From Metellina segmentata (taxonomy: Eukaryota; Arthropoda; Arachnida; Araneae; Tetragnathidae): a stretch of DNA of 64,000 nt. This document shows positions 1-13,384 of this stretch, piece after piece; position 1 is the stretch's first letter, and every line of letters starts with the position of its first letter. The notes below the pieces were generated by a model. It worked only from the letters and a program-made list of their open reading frames with translations, was not told the DNA's origin and made no database searches. Made by a program: the position numbers and the translations under genes. The stretch lies in assembly GCA_947359465.1 (NCBI GenBank), contig OX375873.1:75394278-75458277 (forward strand). The letters run 5' to 3'.

Positions 1-695
1 AAGAACATAAAATGCACTCTATTGGGGAAGTTGTGAATCAGAGCAATGTTGAATTTGAAGTGTTGTACGTCAAAAGGATTTTTCCATCTTAGAAATGTTC
101 ACGAACAAATGAAGTTTATTTATTTGAAAAATCAACAATCATTGCCAAACTTCCTCTCCCAATTCCGTCAGTAGGGACACTGAAAAATGCAGATATTATT
201 ATTTTCCCTGTGGGTTTAACTTCCTATGAAAATCTAAAATCAGTTTACAATTTCTTTAATCTTATTTTATCATCTACTTTATAACTGTAGGCTATAATCA
301 TTGCTAATGATTTCTTTACATTTAAAGCTGTTTAATTATACGTAAACTAATCAAAAGTGGTATTTAATTTTAAGCCTGATTAAGGAATCATTAGATATAT
401 GTATATTTCACTTAAAATAAATTTTAATAAAAGCCCATTGTTTATATATTTATTGTTTTGCTACTATAACGTAACACTGTATCCCACAGTATTTAGCACT
501 GTACCCCGAAAGTGGGGCACAGTGTTATAATGTATATAATGTATATAAATGTATGTACACCAAAACATTAAATACTGGAAATAAATATTACTCTTTTTAA
601 TTTTAATGTTTTGTAAGATGTATGTAGAGATCAAATATTATATTAAGGACTTTGTTTGCTTCATATACATGCATATCCTTTCGTTGCCAGTTCAT
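1..695 (+). mobile_element. 3' part of a pogo-like DNA transposon, cut by window edge
   Basis: This stretch matches, in inverted orientation, the 3' half of the element at 57899-59556; for example the phrase ending in CTCTATTGGGGAA near base 29 recurs there. Bases 3-110 read open in one frame and give a segment containing IGEVVNQSNVEFEVLYVKR, then a stop. It resembles the C-terminal region of pogo/Jerky-type (DDE_1) transposases. The subterminal motifs of the family follow at about 470-535, with CACTGTACCCC and GGGGCACAGTGTTA. Similarity to the other copy fades near base 695 before the terminal inverted repeat, so the end is worn or truncated. The rest lies left of the window. It is a non-functional remnant. 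Confidence 0.7.
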
Positions 696-1632
696 AGCCG
701 TCGCTGAGTCTTACATGAACTTGTTGGTGTTAGATTCATTATAGGCTGAACAATTGTACTTGATTTCTTGGGCCTCAACCTCTCAAATCGAAGTTTCATC
801 ACAGAGCCTGTTGTGTGCATCAGAAGAGGACAGCTGTTGCTAAGTTAATGTTATCCCCCAAGCATGACTCCTCGCTAACGAGCTTTGTGTTAACGCATGT
901 GCGTGTGCATGTGCTAAAGTTCATAAATAACAACAGCATAAGCCCGAATACCACGACTATCCTTTCTCTCACTTGGCTATTATCACAGTCAAACAGAATA
1001 CTATAATGCTCCTTTCGTCACGCTAGGTAACTCTCATAAGACAGCAATACAATCTTTTATGAAGGACCCCACAGAGCAACACGACTCATTAAAAGTGCCA
1101 GTGTTCATGGTCGCTTGAGTGAGGGACTACTTTACTCAATTATGTTAATATTGGGTGGGGTTACAGCATTTTCTTGATCAACTTCGAAGTTCGGTGTTTT
1201 AACAGAACACCGAAATCTCATTGGACATTGTACTACCAATTGCTAGTAGCTCCAGATAATGGACTTGGTATTGTGTGACAAGGTTAAAGCCTCATATCTG
1301 TTCTGAAGCTGTTGTGTCAATCCCTACATGGTTATACATATTATTTTCTTTTATATTCAGTCTCTATGCATCAAGTACATTACATTAAATCTTGGTACAT
1401 TATTCCAATGAATTGCCATTAACATCATGATGTCTATAAAAATGAAACGCAACAGATCTCTACATCGCTTTCTTCGGCTTCATTTTTGGGTACACATAAA
1501 CTTACAGACTACGCATAAAATTATCATAAAATCTCCTGTTGCCTAAAGAATTTACAAAAGAACTTAGACCTTTTATGTAATCAGTACAAAGTTTACAAAG
1601 AATGAATGGTCCACATTCAAGTTATCCATACT
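696..1632. other. No gene recognised
   Basis: AT-rich sequence with only short chance reading frames. I see no repeat, RNA gene or conserved motif. Confidence 0.5.
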
Positions 1633-1708
1633 AGTGGCTGTGTGAACAAGGACTCGTCATTGGCATCTTGATGGACGAGATATCTCCTCGAAACCACTGG
1701 TGGGTTTA
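1633..1708 (-). repeat. Pal repeat, partial copy
   Basis: Fragment of a dispersed repeat seen at least eleven times in this window. It carries the diagnostic phrase ATCTTGATGGACGAGATATC followed by the CGAAACCACTGGTGGGTTTAA end. The core GAGATATCTC is a palindrome. See the fullest copy at 50428-50772. Confidence 0.65.
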
Positions 1709-4700
1709 AGACTTAAAGTTAGTATATGAATTAAGACCTGTAAAGGGGTGACTCCGAAGAGTGCCAGCACTGCGACTAATAGTCTATTGTACTGAGTAAA
1801 GTTAGTATAACAAACGGGTTGTGGTGTTTCACTGCTACGTCCATATCACTTGATATGTTGTAAAGTACAAAGATTAATATATTGTCCAAGTAGATAACCT
1901 TATAAACATCTATTGACCAAAAAATAATTTTAGCGAATGACAAAAATATTCAGACTTTTCCTTACTTTCTCATCATAGTGCTGAATCCTCATTTTGTTAC
2001 ACATATTATCAGGATTTCTACTATGCAATGAGATGGATAAATCTATTTTTTCAAAATATCCCTCATTACAAGAATTTCAAAGAGAAATTTTCCGCACCTC
2101 GTGAACCTAATTTCCTTTCATTTTATAGAAGCAAAGGTTTGTTAAAACAACTTCATATTAGAGTTTATTGGGAATAAAACAAAGTTCATAACAGAAAAAT
2201 CAAATCTTTGCTATGAGGTTGTCAAGCAGTAATGGGATATACTGATACTATATAAAATAAAGAAACACAATTCTGATTGGAAGGTCTTTGATTAAAATAT
2301 TAGTATCAATAACATAGAGTTGGATTATAAAACATACGAAACAATATTAAAATATCAATGTCTTACCAACATGAAAAAAGGACATGGACAACAAATGTAA
2401 TAAAGCCATTTTCCAAGTTTTTAATAATTTATTTATTAATTCACTAAATATCTAATACATATATCTATTTCAAATTTATACAACACTCAGAGAAACAAAG
2501 AACAAGAGCGCGTTTGTTGTATTTTGTAACGATACTTCGAACTATTTCACTATAATGAAGTTATATGAATTGCAATAATCAAATCAATCCTAATCAAACT
2601 TAAAAAAGACTATTATTCAAAAAGTTTATCTATCACATTTGATTCTAGATTTACAAAAGCATTTCTAAAATTTTCAATAGCTTATGATTAGATTCAATAA
2701 ATAGCTTATTATTCCCTCTACATGCATTAAGCATATCTAAGAAATTAGTTCATCAAAATTCGTAAGTAAATCTATGACAGATTAGTCCTAGTGTAGTAAA
2801 AAATAAATTGAGAACGACAAACCAAATCAAAGTTTCTAAATTTAATAATGTAATTGCTTCTTAACTATGAAAATTCTCCTTTCTTCGACATAAAATAAAT
2901 TTATGTAGAAAAAAACGAAACACTTTTTAACATGATTTATAAAATAATAAAACTCGTCAAACAATGCACAATTTTGACTAAAGATAAAATTTTGTGTTCG
3001 TCACTGGAAAATGCTGGAAGTAGTGCTAAGAGGTGAAAAATTACTTGTCGGGTAATAACAGTGACGTCTAGTAATAACAATAGACTGTTTTTTTATGGGG
3101 GTTTTGACTTTTTTCTTAGAAAGTAAATTCATCGAGATTGACTCCTTTCAAGGAAAATTTATTTTCTAAGTAAATTTCTTAATGTCTTATTATCAATTTT
3201 TAATATAGTTTAAACATGTTAAAATATTTTACACTTCTATGAATTTTGTTTTTTGAAATGAATGTTTTTACAAATAAATTTGTGAAGCTTTATGATTTAA
3301 AAGAATGTTTTAGTAATAAATACATTTACATAAAAATGTCGAGTACTAGTGAGCAATAGAGACCAGAGGGAAGGATATCCTTCTATTAAATATTTATTTA
3401 TAGCAACCGAAACTTAGTAACGTCTTGATCACCTTTTTCTTGTTATTACTCAAGTTTTTTTACGTACTTCTGATCGCTTCGGAACGTACTTATGTGTTCC
3501 CCAGACTGGAAACCACTGGCCTAAGGGATCTCGAGGACCAAAAGGTAGTATTTTCAAAATAGAGGAGAATAATATTTCTTTTGTGTTTGTTCTTAGTGGA
3601 CAGTGTTCTCATCATTGATAGAAGTCTCTTATTACATACCTTTGAAGAGAAAGGTAATGTCAAAGGTTAGTACTTTCCTAACAACGGCATCAAACGGGTT
3701 TCATTTTTCATAGAGATCACAATATATTTCCGATTAGCTTAATTTTATTATTTGTAGTAATATATTTTTAGGGATGATAAAAGGTAAGTTCGTACTAACA
3801 AATATTTAACAAATATTTCAGATTCCATACCACGGTTCTGAAAGAATGAACACTGCTTCTAGGTTTATTTTAGAAACAGTCAGTGGTAAATATTACAGCT
3901 TTTTACTAACGACACGGCGTTCAAATTTCTCTCTGACATCAATACATACATAATATCTCTACTGGGAAACTTATTTGTTTTAAAACAAGAAATTAAATAC
4001 TTATATTCCAATCGCATTATGATAAATACTGAAGGGGAAAATATCTATACACGAATTCATGTTCGTAAATAATAAAGACATTTGAGAATTATGAAATAAA
4101 TTTATAGTAAAAAATAATTTCCTTATAATGCATGTAATAACTATTGTGTTTTTTAATGTGTGAAACTTTTAGGTGCAAATGTTTTTATTCTATACATCAG
4201 AAATTTATTTTTCGAGAATTTCCCTGCTAGAAAGTACTTTTATAGCTTAAGTTTGAACAATAACAGCAATCAATGAAATATTCATTCCTTTTGTCACATT
4301 CAAAGTAACTAATCATTTCTATGACACAATAGCATAGATTTGAGTTTTCCGCCTTCTCCTTTTTCTTGAGGTATTGTATTGTTGAATAACATTTAATGTT
4401 GATATGCATGCTGAGAATTGTCATCCAATTGCATTCATAAATGATAAATTCTTTTATTAGAGGTTGCTTATGATCCACAGCAAAATATAACCTCGGTTCT
4501 AGTTATCACTTCCGTATTAATTCATTCTCAATTTTAATTCATGCTTTCTCTGGATTCATTGTTTTGTACGCTTTGTAATAATAAACAGAAAAAATAGGAT
4601 AGGTTTGGATTATTTCTGTTAGCATTTAAAATTTAGTTATTGTGTCGGGGGGGGGGGTATATTATACTACGCGTGAACTATTGGTTTGAACCTACGCATA

Positions 4701-4900
4701 AGAGTTCTGTATTTAACTAGCTGAGGAGTTTTCACATATTTATCCTTTCAAAAATCTGCAGTATTCCCTGCCTGACTTTTGGCTTAAAATTACGAGTTGT
4801 TGTCCTTGAATCTCTCTTTTCAGAGACTGATTCCGGTAGCCATCAATATTCCATTGTTCTCCAGTGCGACGTAAATTACTTACCTATCCTCTATGACTTT
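1709..4900. other. Long gene-free AT-rich stretch
   Basis: No coding region, RNA gene or transposon that I can recognise. It is strongly AT-rich with many short A/T runs. A run of eleven G lies at 4647-4657. The frame at 4227-4478 on the minus strand has no family resemblance and is probably chance. Confidence 0.5.
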
Positions 4901-5031
4901 TGACCAGTTTTGAAATTCTTGATCAGTAAAACATTTTCTTTCAATCAATAAAGGTGGTTATTGATTCACTATGTACATTGTAGGGTAGGTGGCTTACTAC
5001 ACTACATAGAAATCTCGTGACGCTCAGTGGG
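4901..5031 (-). repeat. Pal repeat, terminal part
   Basis: Ends in CGCTCAGTGGG directly before TTAA (5032-5035), the same terminus as the inverted start of the copy at 50428, where TTAA is followed by CCCTCTGAGC. The internal palindromic core is missing or worn, so this is an end fragment. Confidence 0.55.
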
Positions 5032-5227
5032 TTAAAATGGTTAAGCAGGAGTTTTCCGTGCGTATAGTTATTTTATTGATGTGTAACTTCCTTTATCTAT
5101 ATATGTCATTTTAGATAAATGTGTCCTAAATATTTTAACCATCTAGCCAGTTCACACATTTTAACCATACTTCACATGTATATATCCGTTCTGCAATCTG
5201 CAGTCTACCCTACTTAAGTCCTACCAC

Positions 5228-5356
5228 TTTTGACATCCTTGTCAAATAGAATCTTTCCTAGGATTATTTCAACCAATAGGTATGGTTATTTATTCATTGT
5301 GTCTTTGGAGTGAAAGCAATATTACATCACTAGCAAATCTTGTGATGCTCAGAAAG
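5228..5356 (-). repeat. Pal repeat, terminal part
   Basis: Contains AGAATCTTTCCTAGGATT and ends in GATGCTCAGAAAG before TTAA (5357-5360). It matches the first 150 bases of the copy at 50428-50772 in reverse. The core with the GAGATATCTC palindromes is absent. Confidence 0.55.
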
Positions 5357-5360
5357 TTAA

Positions 5361-6422
5361 ACTGCTGAGAGTTTGTGAGCATTGAATTATTTGCAACTGC
5401 TGAGAATATTTCTCGTTTCCTATGGCAAAGAAATTTGCGTTATTATCAATAGAGAAGCACTTCGTGTCCCAGACTTTGTGGACCATGCACTCATTCGAGT
5501 GAAGAGCGGCTACTTCACTTCCCTAAGTTTGGAATCGGAGGAAAATGACAAGTGGTATTTTTTGAAGCTAGCAGAAGTATTTCATTTTTATGTAATTCTT
5601 AGGCAATACTCGATAAATTTATTCATATTCGTTTTAAAATAATAAAAAATGGACTTTGATATTAACATAAAATGAAAGGCGTATGGACACGTTCATATCT
5701 GTCACAACTTCGAGAGTATTGGCATTACTTTTATTTTTTATCATAAATGCTTTTTGAAAGTTTTTATGAAATTGAGCCTCATTACATATTATTACGAGTT
5801 ATATTATGGTTGGGACTGGTAATTGCACTAACATAAAACATGCCTATTTTATCGAAAGCATTGAATAAGGCAACATCTTGAATATAAATGCCTTGCATAA
5901 TTCGAAGACTGGCATAAATATAAGGTATTTATTTTAGATATATCTTGTCCTAAAAAAGAATTAATATTTTTTAATGGAACGAAAATGGGGCAGTATATAT
6001 AATCGACCTTTCGTTGACGTTAAGAGTTTAGAAAATGCTTCCTAAATGTTTCAAATCAAGTCGAAGGAAGTTGAATTATATCTTATATAATTATAAAGCG
6101 TTTACCCAGGGAAATTGAAAGCAGCTTGTAGCTTTCCAGTGCATCTTAATTGGTTTAAATTCCTCAATAACACTATCCGGAATAATAATATTATTTGGAA
6201 GAGTATTTAGCTAGTCAAAGAGATAAACGAAGTTTTTATTCAATTCACATACATTTCTTCCTGCTATCCACAGCTTATCCGGCTTTTATTTAACTAGTAA
6301 GCGATATTATTTAACCCACCAAAGGCTTTTGAAGAGGTATATTGTTCATCAAAAATAGAACCAATATTTATATGATGAAATGTCTCGTCATTAATAAAAG
6401 TCAGGATTGTTTTCAAATGACA

Positions 6423-6424
<2 letters not shown>
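5361..6424. other. No gene recognised
   Basis: An 86-codon frame at 5382-5642 on the plus strand has no recognisable domain, and nothing around it suggests a gene. The rest is AT-rich without identifiable repeats. Confidence 0.45.

Positions 6425-6466
<42 letters not shown>
6425..6466. repeat. (TA)n microsatellite
   Basis: About 42 bases of uninterrupted alternating A and T. Confidence 0.95.
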
Positions 6467-6470
<4 letters not shown>

Positions 6471-7066
6471 TAGCTATCATTGTCTGAATAAGTTTGTTAA
6501 TGCCAAGACAACCACCGTGAGAGTAGAGGTTTTAACTAACACAGCTTTTTTTTAAAACTAACATAGCATTTTTCTGTGATTTGCTTGATAGAAACAGTGT
6601 TCTTTTTTATTAATCTTCTCCTCTAAAACAGAATATACTTTCTACAGACTTGAACAAACTTTTTCCTATAAGTATAGTAGAACCGAACACTTTTAATTCA
6701 AAACCGAACATGTTTAATGTATTATTACCTGCAAATACAACATAGTTTCGATTCGTTCCAGACTTAAACATCATTGTGTTTGAGAAAGAAAGCCTATTCT
6801 TTCTATTTTTCGCCCTTACAAAAAATTTTCTTCGTGAATAACACCCATTTAATTTAGCTGATTGACCACTCGTTCAACAGTTTCAGATGAAATAGAAATA
6901 TAAAAGTTTTCAGTAAATCATGTAGAAATGTTTACAGCACTCAAACGTGGATATTTTACAAATTTTCTAGCTGTAAATCTCTGATCACGTTGAGTTAACT
7001 TTGCCGGACAACTTTTTCTTACCTTGTTTTCGATCCAATTTTTTTCCTTACCGCTTTTATAATATA
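6467..7066. other. No gene recognised
   Basis: AT-rich spacer between the TA microsatellite and a Helitron. No feature seen. Confidence 0.45.
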
Positions 7067-8646
7067 TTAGCCACTGAGTGGCCAGCACAGTGTTGCACGT
7101 GACAGTTCTTTTAGTGGGGTCAGGTGCTCGCTAACACCACTGCTCGCTAAAGCCCAGTGATAGCTACGAAATCCCACACCAATTCGTAGCCTATTGGATA
7201 ACAGCCATAATGGTGTTGCCCGTGGTGTTGGTTTGCTTTGCAAACCAAATAGAATTCCGTAGCCTATTGGAATGAATTTCCTTCAAATTCCAATTCGGTT
7301 TGCTTTTAAAATTAAATCATGAATATTTGAACTATAGTTTGCTTCGCAAACCAACACCACGGGTCACACTGTGATGGCCACGTCATTGTCAAATGCGGTC
7401 AAATTCGTTAACAGCCATCATGGCGTTGCTAATAGCGTTGGTTTGCTAGGCAAACCAAATACAAATAAGTAGCCTATTGGAATGAATTCCCTGCAAATTT
7501 CAATTAGCTTTACTTCGAAAACCAAATGATGACTATCATGAACTATGGCCTACTTCGCAAATTGGATAACAACCATAAGGGAGTTGCCCATGATGTTAGT
7601 TTGCATCGCATACAAAATAGGAATACGGCGCGACGTCAGAATATCTTGCGAACATATAAATATTTAACTGAAAATTATATATTGAAAGAAAATCAAACGT
7701 ATAACGTATCAATCTGGTGTCAAATTTTCCCCATATTTCAAATCCGTTGAAATTTTTAGTCTATCTTTAACGATCCCTATTTTTCAAAAAAAAAAGAACT
7801 AAATAATGCCAGCCAAAATGTTTTTATTTTCTTTGCTTTTTTTCACTCAAATCGTAGGAGGACAGGAAATGTGATCTGTGTATTTTTGGAATACGAATGT
7901 TGGCGCGACGTCACATTCTCTTGCAAAAATATAAAAGATATTCAATTCAAAAATTTTATTTATTTAAAGAAAATCATATTTTTAGGTATTGATCTAATGT
8001 GAAATTTGGACTACGTTGTACCGTCATGTAAGAATTAGACGGACAGCTGGTCTAAAATTAAACTATTTATTTACATAAATTAAATATTTACAAGAAAATT
8101 TAAAAAGATAATTAAGGGCACAGCCATCGACAACCGAATCCTGCCTGAAGCCAAAGTAAAAGTCGCAAAACAGAGACGTCTGTCTCTAGTCGAATCTCGA
8201 GTCCGAATTCCCTAAAATCCACCTTCGCTTCGCTCCACAGAACCGCCGCTGACAACGAGAGGGGGGTGAATTCCGAGCCCTCTAGAGATGTTTATGTCCT
8301 CTCCAGAACAGAAACACCCCCACACAGATGCGAAAACCGTCTGTCATGCCGACTTGAGTCCCCCACAGCAAAACTTGATCCCAGACATGGGATTAGGGAA
8401 CCGACGGAAACTCCAGCTGTGTATGGATCAAATGGAACGCCGGGCCGCCGATGAGCCGCACGTGCAAAGTCTGAAGTTGTTTTTGCATTTCGAAACATTC
8501 CAGCGTCCACGTGTTAGGGAAAAGGGTCGGCTAGTACCATATGGTACAACGTGTATGAAATCCCATTACTGTAAGTGCCATAGATTCGTCAGGACTTTGC
8601 GTGCAAGAAACAAACAGACAAACACTTCATTTTATAATATTAGAGA
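7067..8646 (-). mobile_element. Non-autonomous Helitron, TCTCTA family, long copy
   Basis: Read on the minus strand the element begins TCTCTAATATTATAAAATG and ends CCACTCAGTGGCTAA, followed by host T. This fits the Helitron pattern of 5' TC and 3' CTRR inserted between A and T, with a short palindrome (CCACTCAGTGG) before the 3' end. The 532-bp copy at 33175-33706 shares both ends. Internal sequence has imperfect direct repeats (TAGCCTATTGGA at about 7187, 7260 and 7470) and several small palindromes of the type GGTTTGCTTTGCAAACC. No Rep/helicase coding is visible, so it would move only with proteins supplied elsewhere. The middle (about 8040-8530) is richer in GC than its flanks and may be a captured or nested piece. 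The 5' flanking base is C rather than the expected T on the plus strand, which suggests age. Confidence 0.7.
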
Positions 8647-8901
8647 CTACACCGTAGAATGAGATACATTTACTAATTTGGAGATATTCCGAACTGATTT
8701 ACTACTATTATGATAAAAATTAGTCAATTTTCGAATGCTGTTCATTGTTTCCTTACGATTACAATCCATTTTAAAAAAGCGATAGACGATAATTTTATTT
8801 ATGATTGCATCTGAAAATGTTTCGGCGTACGATCATTTTTGAGACGAATACTTCCCTGTCCTCCTTGAATTTAATTTTTATAAAAAGAAATTGAGTCAAT
8901 A

Positions 8902-10433
8902 TCTATATAAATAAGAATGGAGTGTTTGTTTGTACATTGAATATTTTCGATACATTTCTAGTTTTTTATCCGTTTCGGACTCTTTTGATGTCAAATCCGC
9001 CTCTTATGCATTTGATGTCTGTCTGTCTGTCGACCTGTCTGTATGTATGTGTGTGCCCTATCCACATCCACTCGGTTTAATATATTTTCATGGAAATTTG
9101 CATACAGCGAGTACTTGTCTTCATTTAGCGAGTGAACTTGGTAGCGAAAGTCCGTCTTGTTGTTCTATGTTCGATTTTGTGTTTGTGTGTTAGTGAAGGC
9201 TTCACGTGAATTTTTTTCCAGGATTGCAATGCATTTTATCTATACATTATTTACTATTTTAATGAAGGCAACATAAAACTTTTCTTTATTGTTATATTTA
9301 GATGAGCTTCATGTTAAAAAAACACCCGAGTAAGTATACTTAAATCAACCATAATTTGGTAGTTTTGGAAAAATTTTAATGTATAATAAGTATTACGATT
9401 ATTTTGATTTAATTTACCAGTACTGTTAAGAAACCACTCATTTTTCAAAAAATTATTTTTTTTTATGGAAATTCAGCTTTATTTATTTAGATTCGTATTT
9501 TTGTTCTTTGCGTAATGTTAACGATTTCTGAATATTTAGAATAGACGATATTTTTCAACGAACGGGAATAAAACGGAAACTAGTGCTTCTTTCGCTCTGA
9601 ATTAAATTCGCATTTCTAAATTTTGTGCACTTTTTAGTTGTAAGTTGTGGCAACTGCAAGATCAAGCGATAAAAAGGAATCGCAAATTAATATATTTAGA
9701 ACAGCTTTTTCTCGACATCTTTTATTTGGTATTATTTCGCTGTTTTCTTTTGTTTTCTGTATTTTAAATATTTATTATTTTAACAAATTGTGTTTCTTTT
9801 CATCACACGCAACATCACCACTTAGTATTCGACTTTAAGTGGCAAGTAAGTCAGATAAAGCAAATGGTAAGTGTGATTATGCCATTATTAAAGTAATAAT
9901 GCCTTTATTAAAGTAATAATGCCTTTATTAAAAGAATAATAACTTTAAAAAAATCCGAACTAGTACTTTTTAATTATTAAAACATTCTTTGTCATAGTGG
10001 CATGAGAAGATTGCGAAATTGAAACAATGTCGCATGCCGGATGCAAAAGTGCCACAGTTAAAAAAATATTGTTTTGTTGACCATTAGAGCGAAATCACTC
10101 GTCGTAAATCGTCGTTTTTATTAATTGAGTTGAACATGAAAAGAACTTAAGAAAGGGAATTCCAAATTTTCCTCAAAATCGTATGTTGTAGAAGTAACCT
10201 AAATGTCACCTTTCGTCATTTTGTAGCTTTGTCATACAGCAAGGATGCGATGCATGTGAAATGTATTACATGAATGAATTTGTGTCCAAGGGAAGTTGTA
10301 GAAATTATAAACATGGCGAAAGGTATTAAATATTATTTCATTCTATGAAAAACGTAAGTCATTACATATTTTTATTACATCTTATACCTAGAGTAAACCA
10401 ATTCAAACCGAGTAGCGTCGGGTATTTTGCTAG
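8902..10433 (+). mobile_element. Non-autonomous Helitron, TCTATATAAATAAG family, copy 1
   Basis: Starts TCTATATAAATAAGAATGG after host A and ends with a GC-rich hairpin (ACCGAGTAGCGTCGGGT) then TTTTGCTAG before host T. Four further full or nearly full copies lie at 16947-19101, 25599-27207, 29984-31565 and, worn, 59875-62025. A TCTG-type tract lies at about 9019-9045. Near the 3' third are three imperfect units of ATTAAAGTAATAATGCCTTT. No Rep/helicase frame is present. This copy is the most diverged of the full-length ones; its version of the short Cys-containing frame found in copies 3 and 4 is broken. Confidence 0.85.
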
Positions 10434-12247
10434 TTTTTTTATAAAAATTTTAGGTTTTATTCAGAATTACATGGATATGATATCGCACCCCGTCAAGAAA
10501 AGTGACACAAGTCAAAAAATAAAAATTGTAATGCTATGTCATTGAAAAATATGTATGACGTGCCCTAGCCTGTTACATTACTATTACATAGAATATAATA
10601 GAAGTTACTACCATAAATACTTAATTAATCCCACCATAAATATCTAAAACTTAAAAGAAGCTCACACTATTTCAATATAAGTTTTATAGTATCCCTTAAG
10701 TTGATGTTTCTCAAATTCTGCAATTTTGAGTTGCGTCACTTTTCTAGTCGGGTTAACACCTCCATATTAACGTAGTTCAAAATTGTGAGGTCAATTGATC
10801 TCTGGGGAATTCCCTGAGATCTATCGATTAGGAATTAAACCTGGACCGTGCCAATAATGCATTGTTTCTTAGTTCAACTACCGATTTATAACTTTCATAT
10901 GTTGCTATTTTTTTAATTCTTATACTTTCTCTCATACTTTTTTGCACCAGAATGTTTACACTTATTCTTCTACTTTAATTTAATTTCATGTGAATCCGGT
11001 TGTTTATTTTTATTATTATATTTACATGCCTTTGTAATTTCAGAACATCACCTATTTTTTTTTGTCCTCCTTACCCCCCCCCCCCCTCCGCCCATAAGAC
11101 AGATAAAAGTGGATAGTGAACTCCAGCATCACCTTTAAAATACATAAGCGTACATGCTTTTGCGCATATCTATTTTGTATTAATCGTTCAGCAGTTCTTG
11201 TTTCGAATGAGGTCATATGTAGCCAGCCAAGCGTTCGTCTAGACATGTAATTCTGTAAATTATAAATAAATATGGTTGGATCGAGCGAGTTCGATCTCGT
11301 TATTGATGTTCCATTTTAATATTCTTCGTTAATGTTTATAGCGCTTACAAATGTTTCATTGTATTGTTTTGTTGTTGTTTGCGTTTTCACCTTTATAAGG
11401 AATTCTTATACAATAGGAGAATGATAAAATTGCTTTTGTTAGAGTTTAAGGAAATGGACGGTCGTTTATTCATGAATTGTGCCCAGCTTTGCCGTGATAA
11501 ATTTATTCTGTGTCGGTTTTTACAATGCTAAAGTCTATGGCTTTGAATGTAGATAGATAAAGATTTGGTAAACGTGTACGGTGTATGTATGTTCTTGTAA
11601 ATAAGTTCAAATATTATTGTTATATGCTTGAATTTTCCTTTTACCCACCTGACAACAGTTGTAAATGAATTAAATATGGAACATATGCATCGTTTATTAA
11701 TTAAGGCAGCAAACTTGGCACAACTACATCATTGGAAAAGTGAATAATTTAGTAGTGTATATTGACGTAGTTGAAAGATGCTAATACTAGTTGTCAAATG
11801 GGTGAAACATTGACAACTGTATAATGGCCACGGTTGTACTATCATATGTCTGGTAATGCAATGGATGATAGCGACCGTAGATTGTGCTGTCTTATGGCAA
11901 TGAAGAGTGAATCCCTGGTAGGAGTAGAAGCAGTGTCTCTTATCACAGACATCTGGTTGGAAGAGATTGCTAAAGAATTAGCAATACATCTCTTTATCAT
12001 TAACCATCAATTGAAGGGTGGGCTTATTATTGCCAATGTGATCTAACATTTATCAGAAGCATCATAAGGCTTGTTTTTGTAAGTTCACATGTTCCAAACC
12101 AAGTCTCCATTCCGGAAAAGATGTAGGTAGTTAATTAACGTCACACTGGAACAACACAAAGGATTATTACAATTATGTATGAGGATGAAGGTAGCTGTGT
12201 TAATTAACCTACGACGCGTGCTTTATGTTTAATTGGTTGGTCATGTG
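10434..12247. other. No gene recognised
   Basis: Holds a C run at about 11074-11086. A 70-codon frame at 11834-12046 shows no family resemblance. Near 12128-12160 a short piece (AACGTCACACTGGAACAACA) matches the tail of the SINEs at 34395 and 44207, so a SINE fragment is likely there. Nothing else is seen. Confidence 0.45.
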
Positions 12248-12417
12248 TCAAAATAAGTGGTTTTGACGATATGGCTTATCCACAAATATCTGACCAATTT
12301 CGTAGCTGCTAAGATTACCTGTCAACAGTATACTATCGAGTTTTTATGGTGACGAAATCAAGATCAGTTTTTCTAATGAGAGGAGACACCTCTTTGAGAC
12401 AGCCACTAGGAGAGTTA
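12248..12417 (+). repeat. Pal repeat copy
   Basis: Carries AAGTGGTTTTGACGATAT at one end and GAGACAGCCACTAGGAGAGTTAA at the other (split here only for description), with internal AATCAAGATCAG. It corresponds to the right two thirds of the copy at 50428-50772. The palindromes have decayed. Confidence 0.6.
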
Positions 12418-13384
12418 AAGAATTACATTGCTAGATGAACGTTTGTTGTTATCTTTATATCTGTGACATCAATACGTCTAATCTATATATCACAACTCTA
12501 TATCTGATTTCTCTACATCTAATTGATATATTTTACATCTTTCTCTATATCTTCCATTTCTACATGTTATATAAATCTCATACCTCTGTATCTAATCTTA
12601 TTCGTAACTAAAAATGTTTAACAATTAATATGCATTTACACACAGCAACATGTGTGAGAGGGCATTTTAAATACTATGTTTTGGTTCGCCCGATATTTTG
12701 GGTCCTCTACACTATAATTAATGCCAATAAAATTTATCCCCACCTAGCGTTAAATTTAAATTCCAAGATAATGAAATACGTTGTATGTGTGGATATGATA
12801 TTATCTCAGATTCTATGTAGAATTTAAGTCCTGTAACCTTGCATGATTAGAAGAAAAATATGTTTTCTGGAGATTCATAACTTGGAGAACGACGGTGATT
12901 CTAAGATCTGGAGAATGGAGAGCTATAATATTCAAAGCTATTAATAACTCTAAGATTGTAACTTGATTGAGACTGCGTGCCATTGAGCTATAATTACGTA
13001 CTGTTTACCTAGGGTTGAAGAACCTGTGTGTGTTACTCTTGAGTTATTGGCGGGTAATAATGAATACCTGATCCACAGAATAGTTCACAATTGCTTGTCT
13101 AGCAACTTTGGACTGATGTTCACCATTTATTTGATATACATCGTTTTCAACCTCACATTACTTCTATTATACATATAAGAATGAAAACAACCCAGACGCC
13201 AATACAATATTTTTTGGCAATAACAATGCGATAGTTAATTTTTCTTAATTCTAGATCTACTAGAGTCTGAATTTGGAACATTCATAGAAAATGGGATTTA
13301 TCCTACTGGTAGAAATATCATCTTTCACTATTCAAAATATTTAATACCACATAATTTAAATATACTCTATTACACAAAAAATCG
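12418..13384. other. No gene recognised
   Basis: A loose reiteration of CTATATCT and CTACATCT-like words lies at about 12470-12600. No coding or RNA feature is recognised. Confidence 0.4.

Noticed and set aside
8266..8662. Three overlapping frames on both strands up to 124 codons
   Set aside because: They lie in the GC-richer part of a Helitron where stops are rarer; no domain is recognisable.
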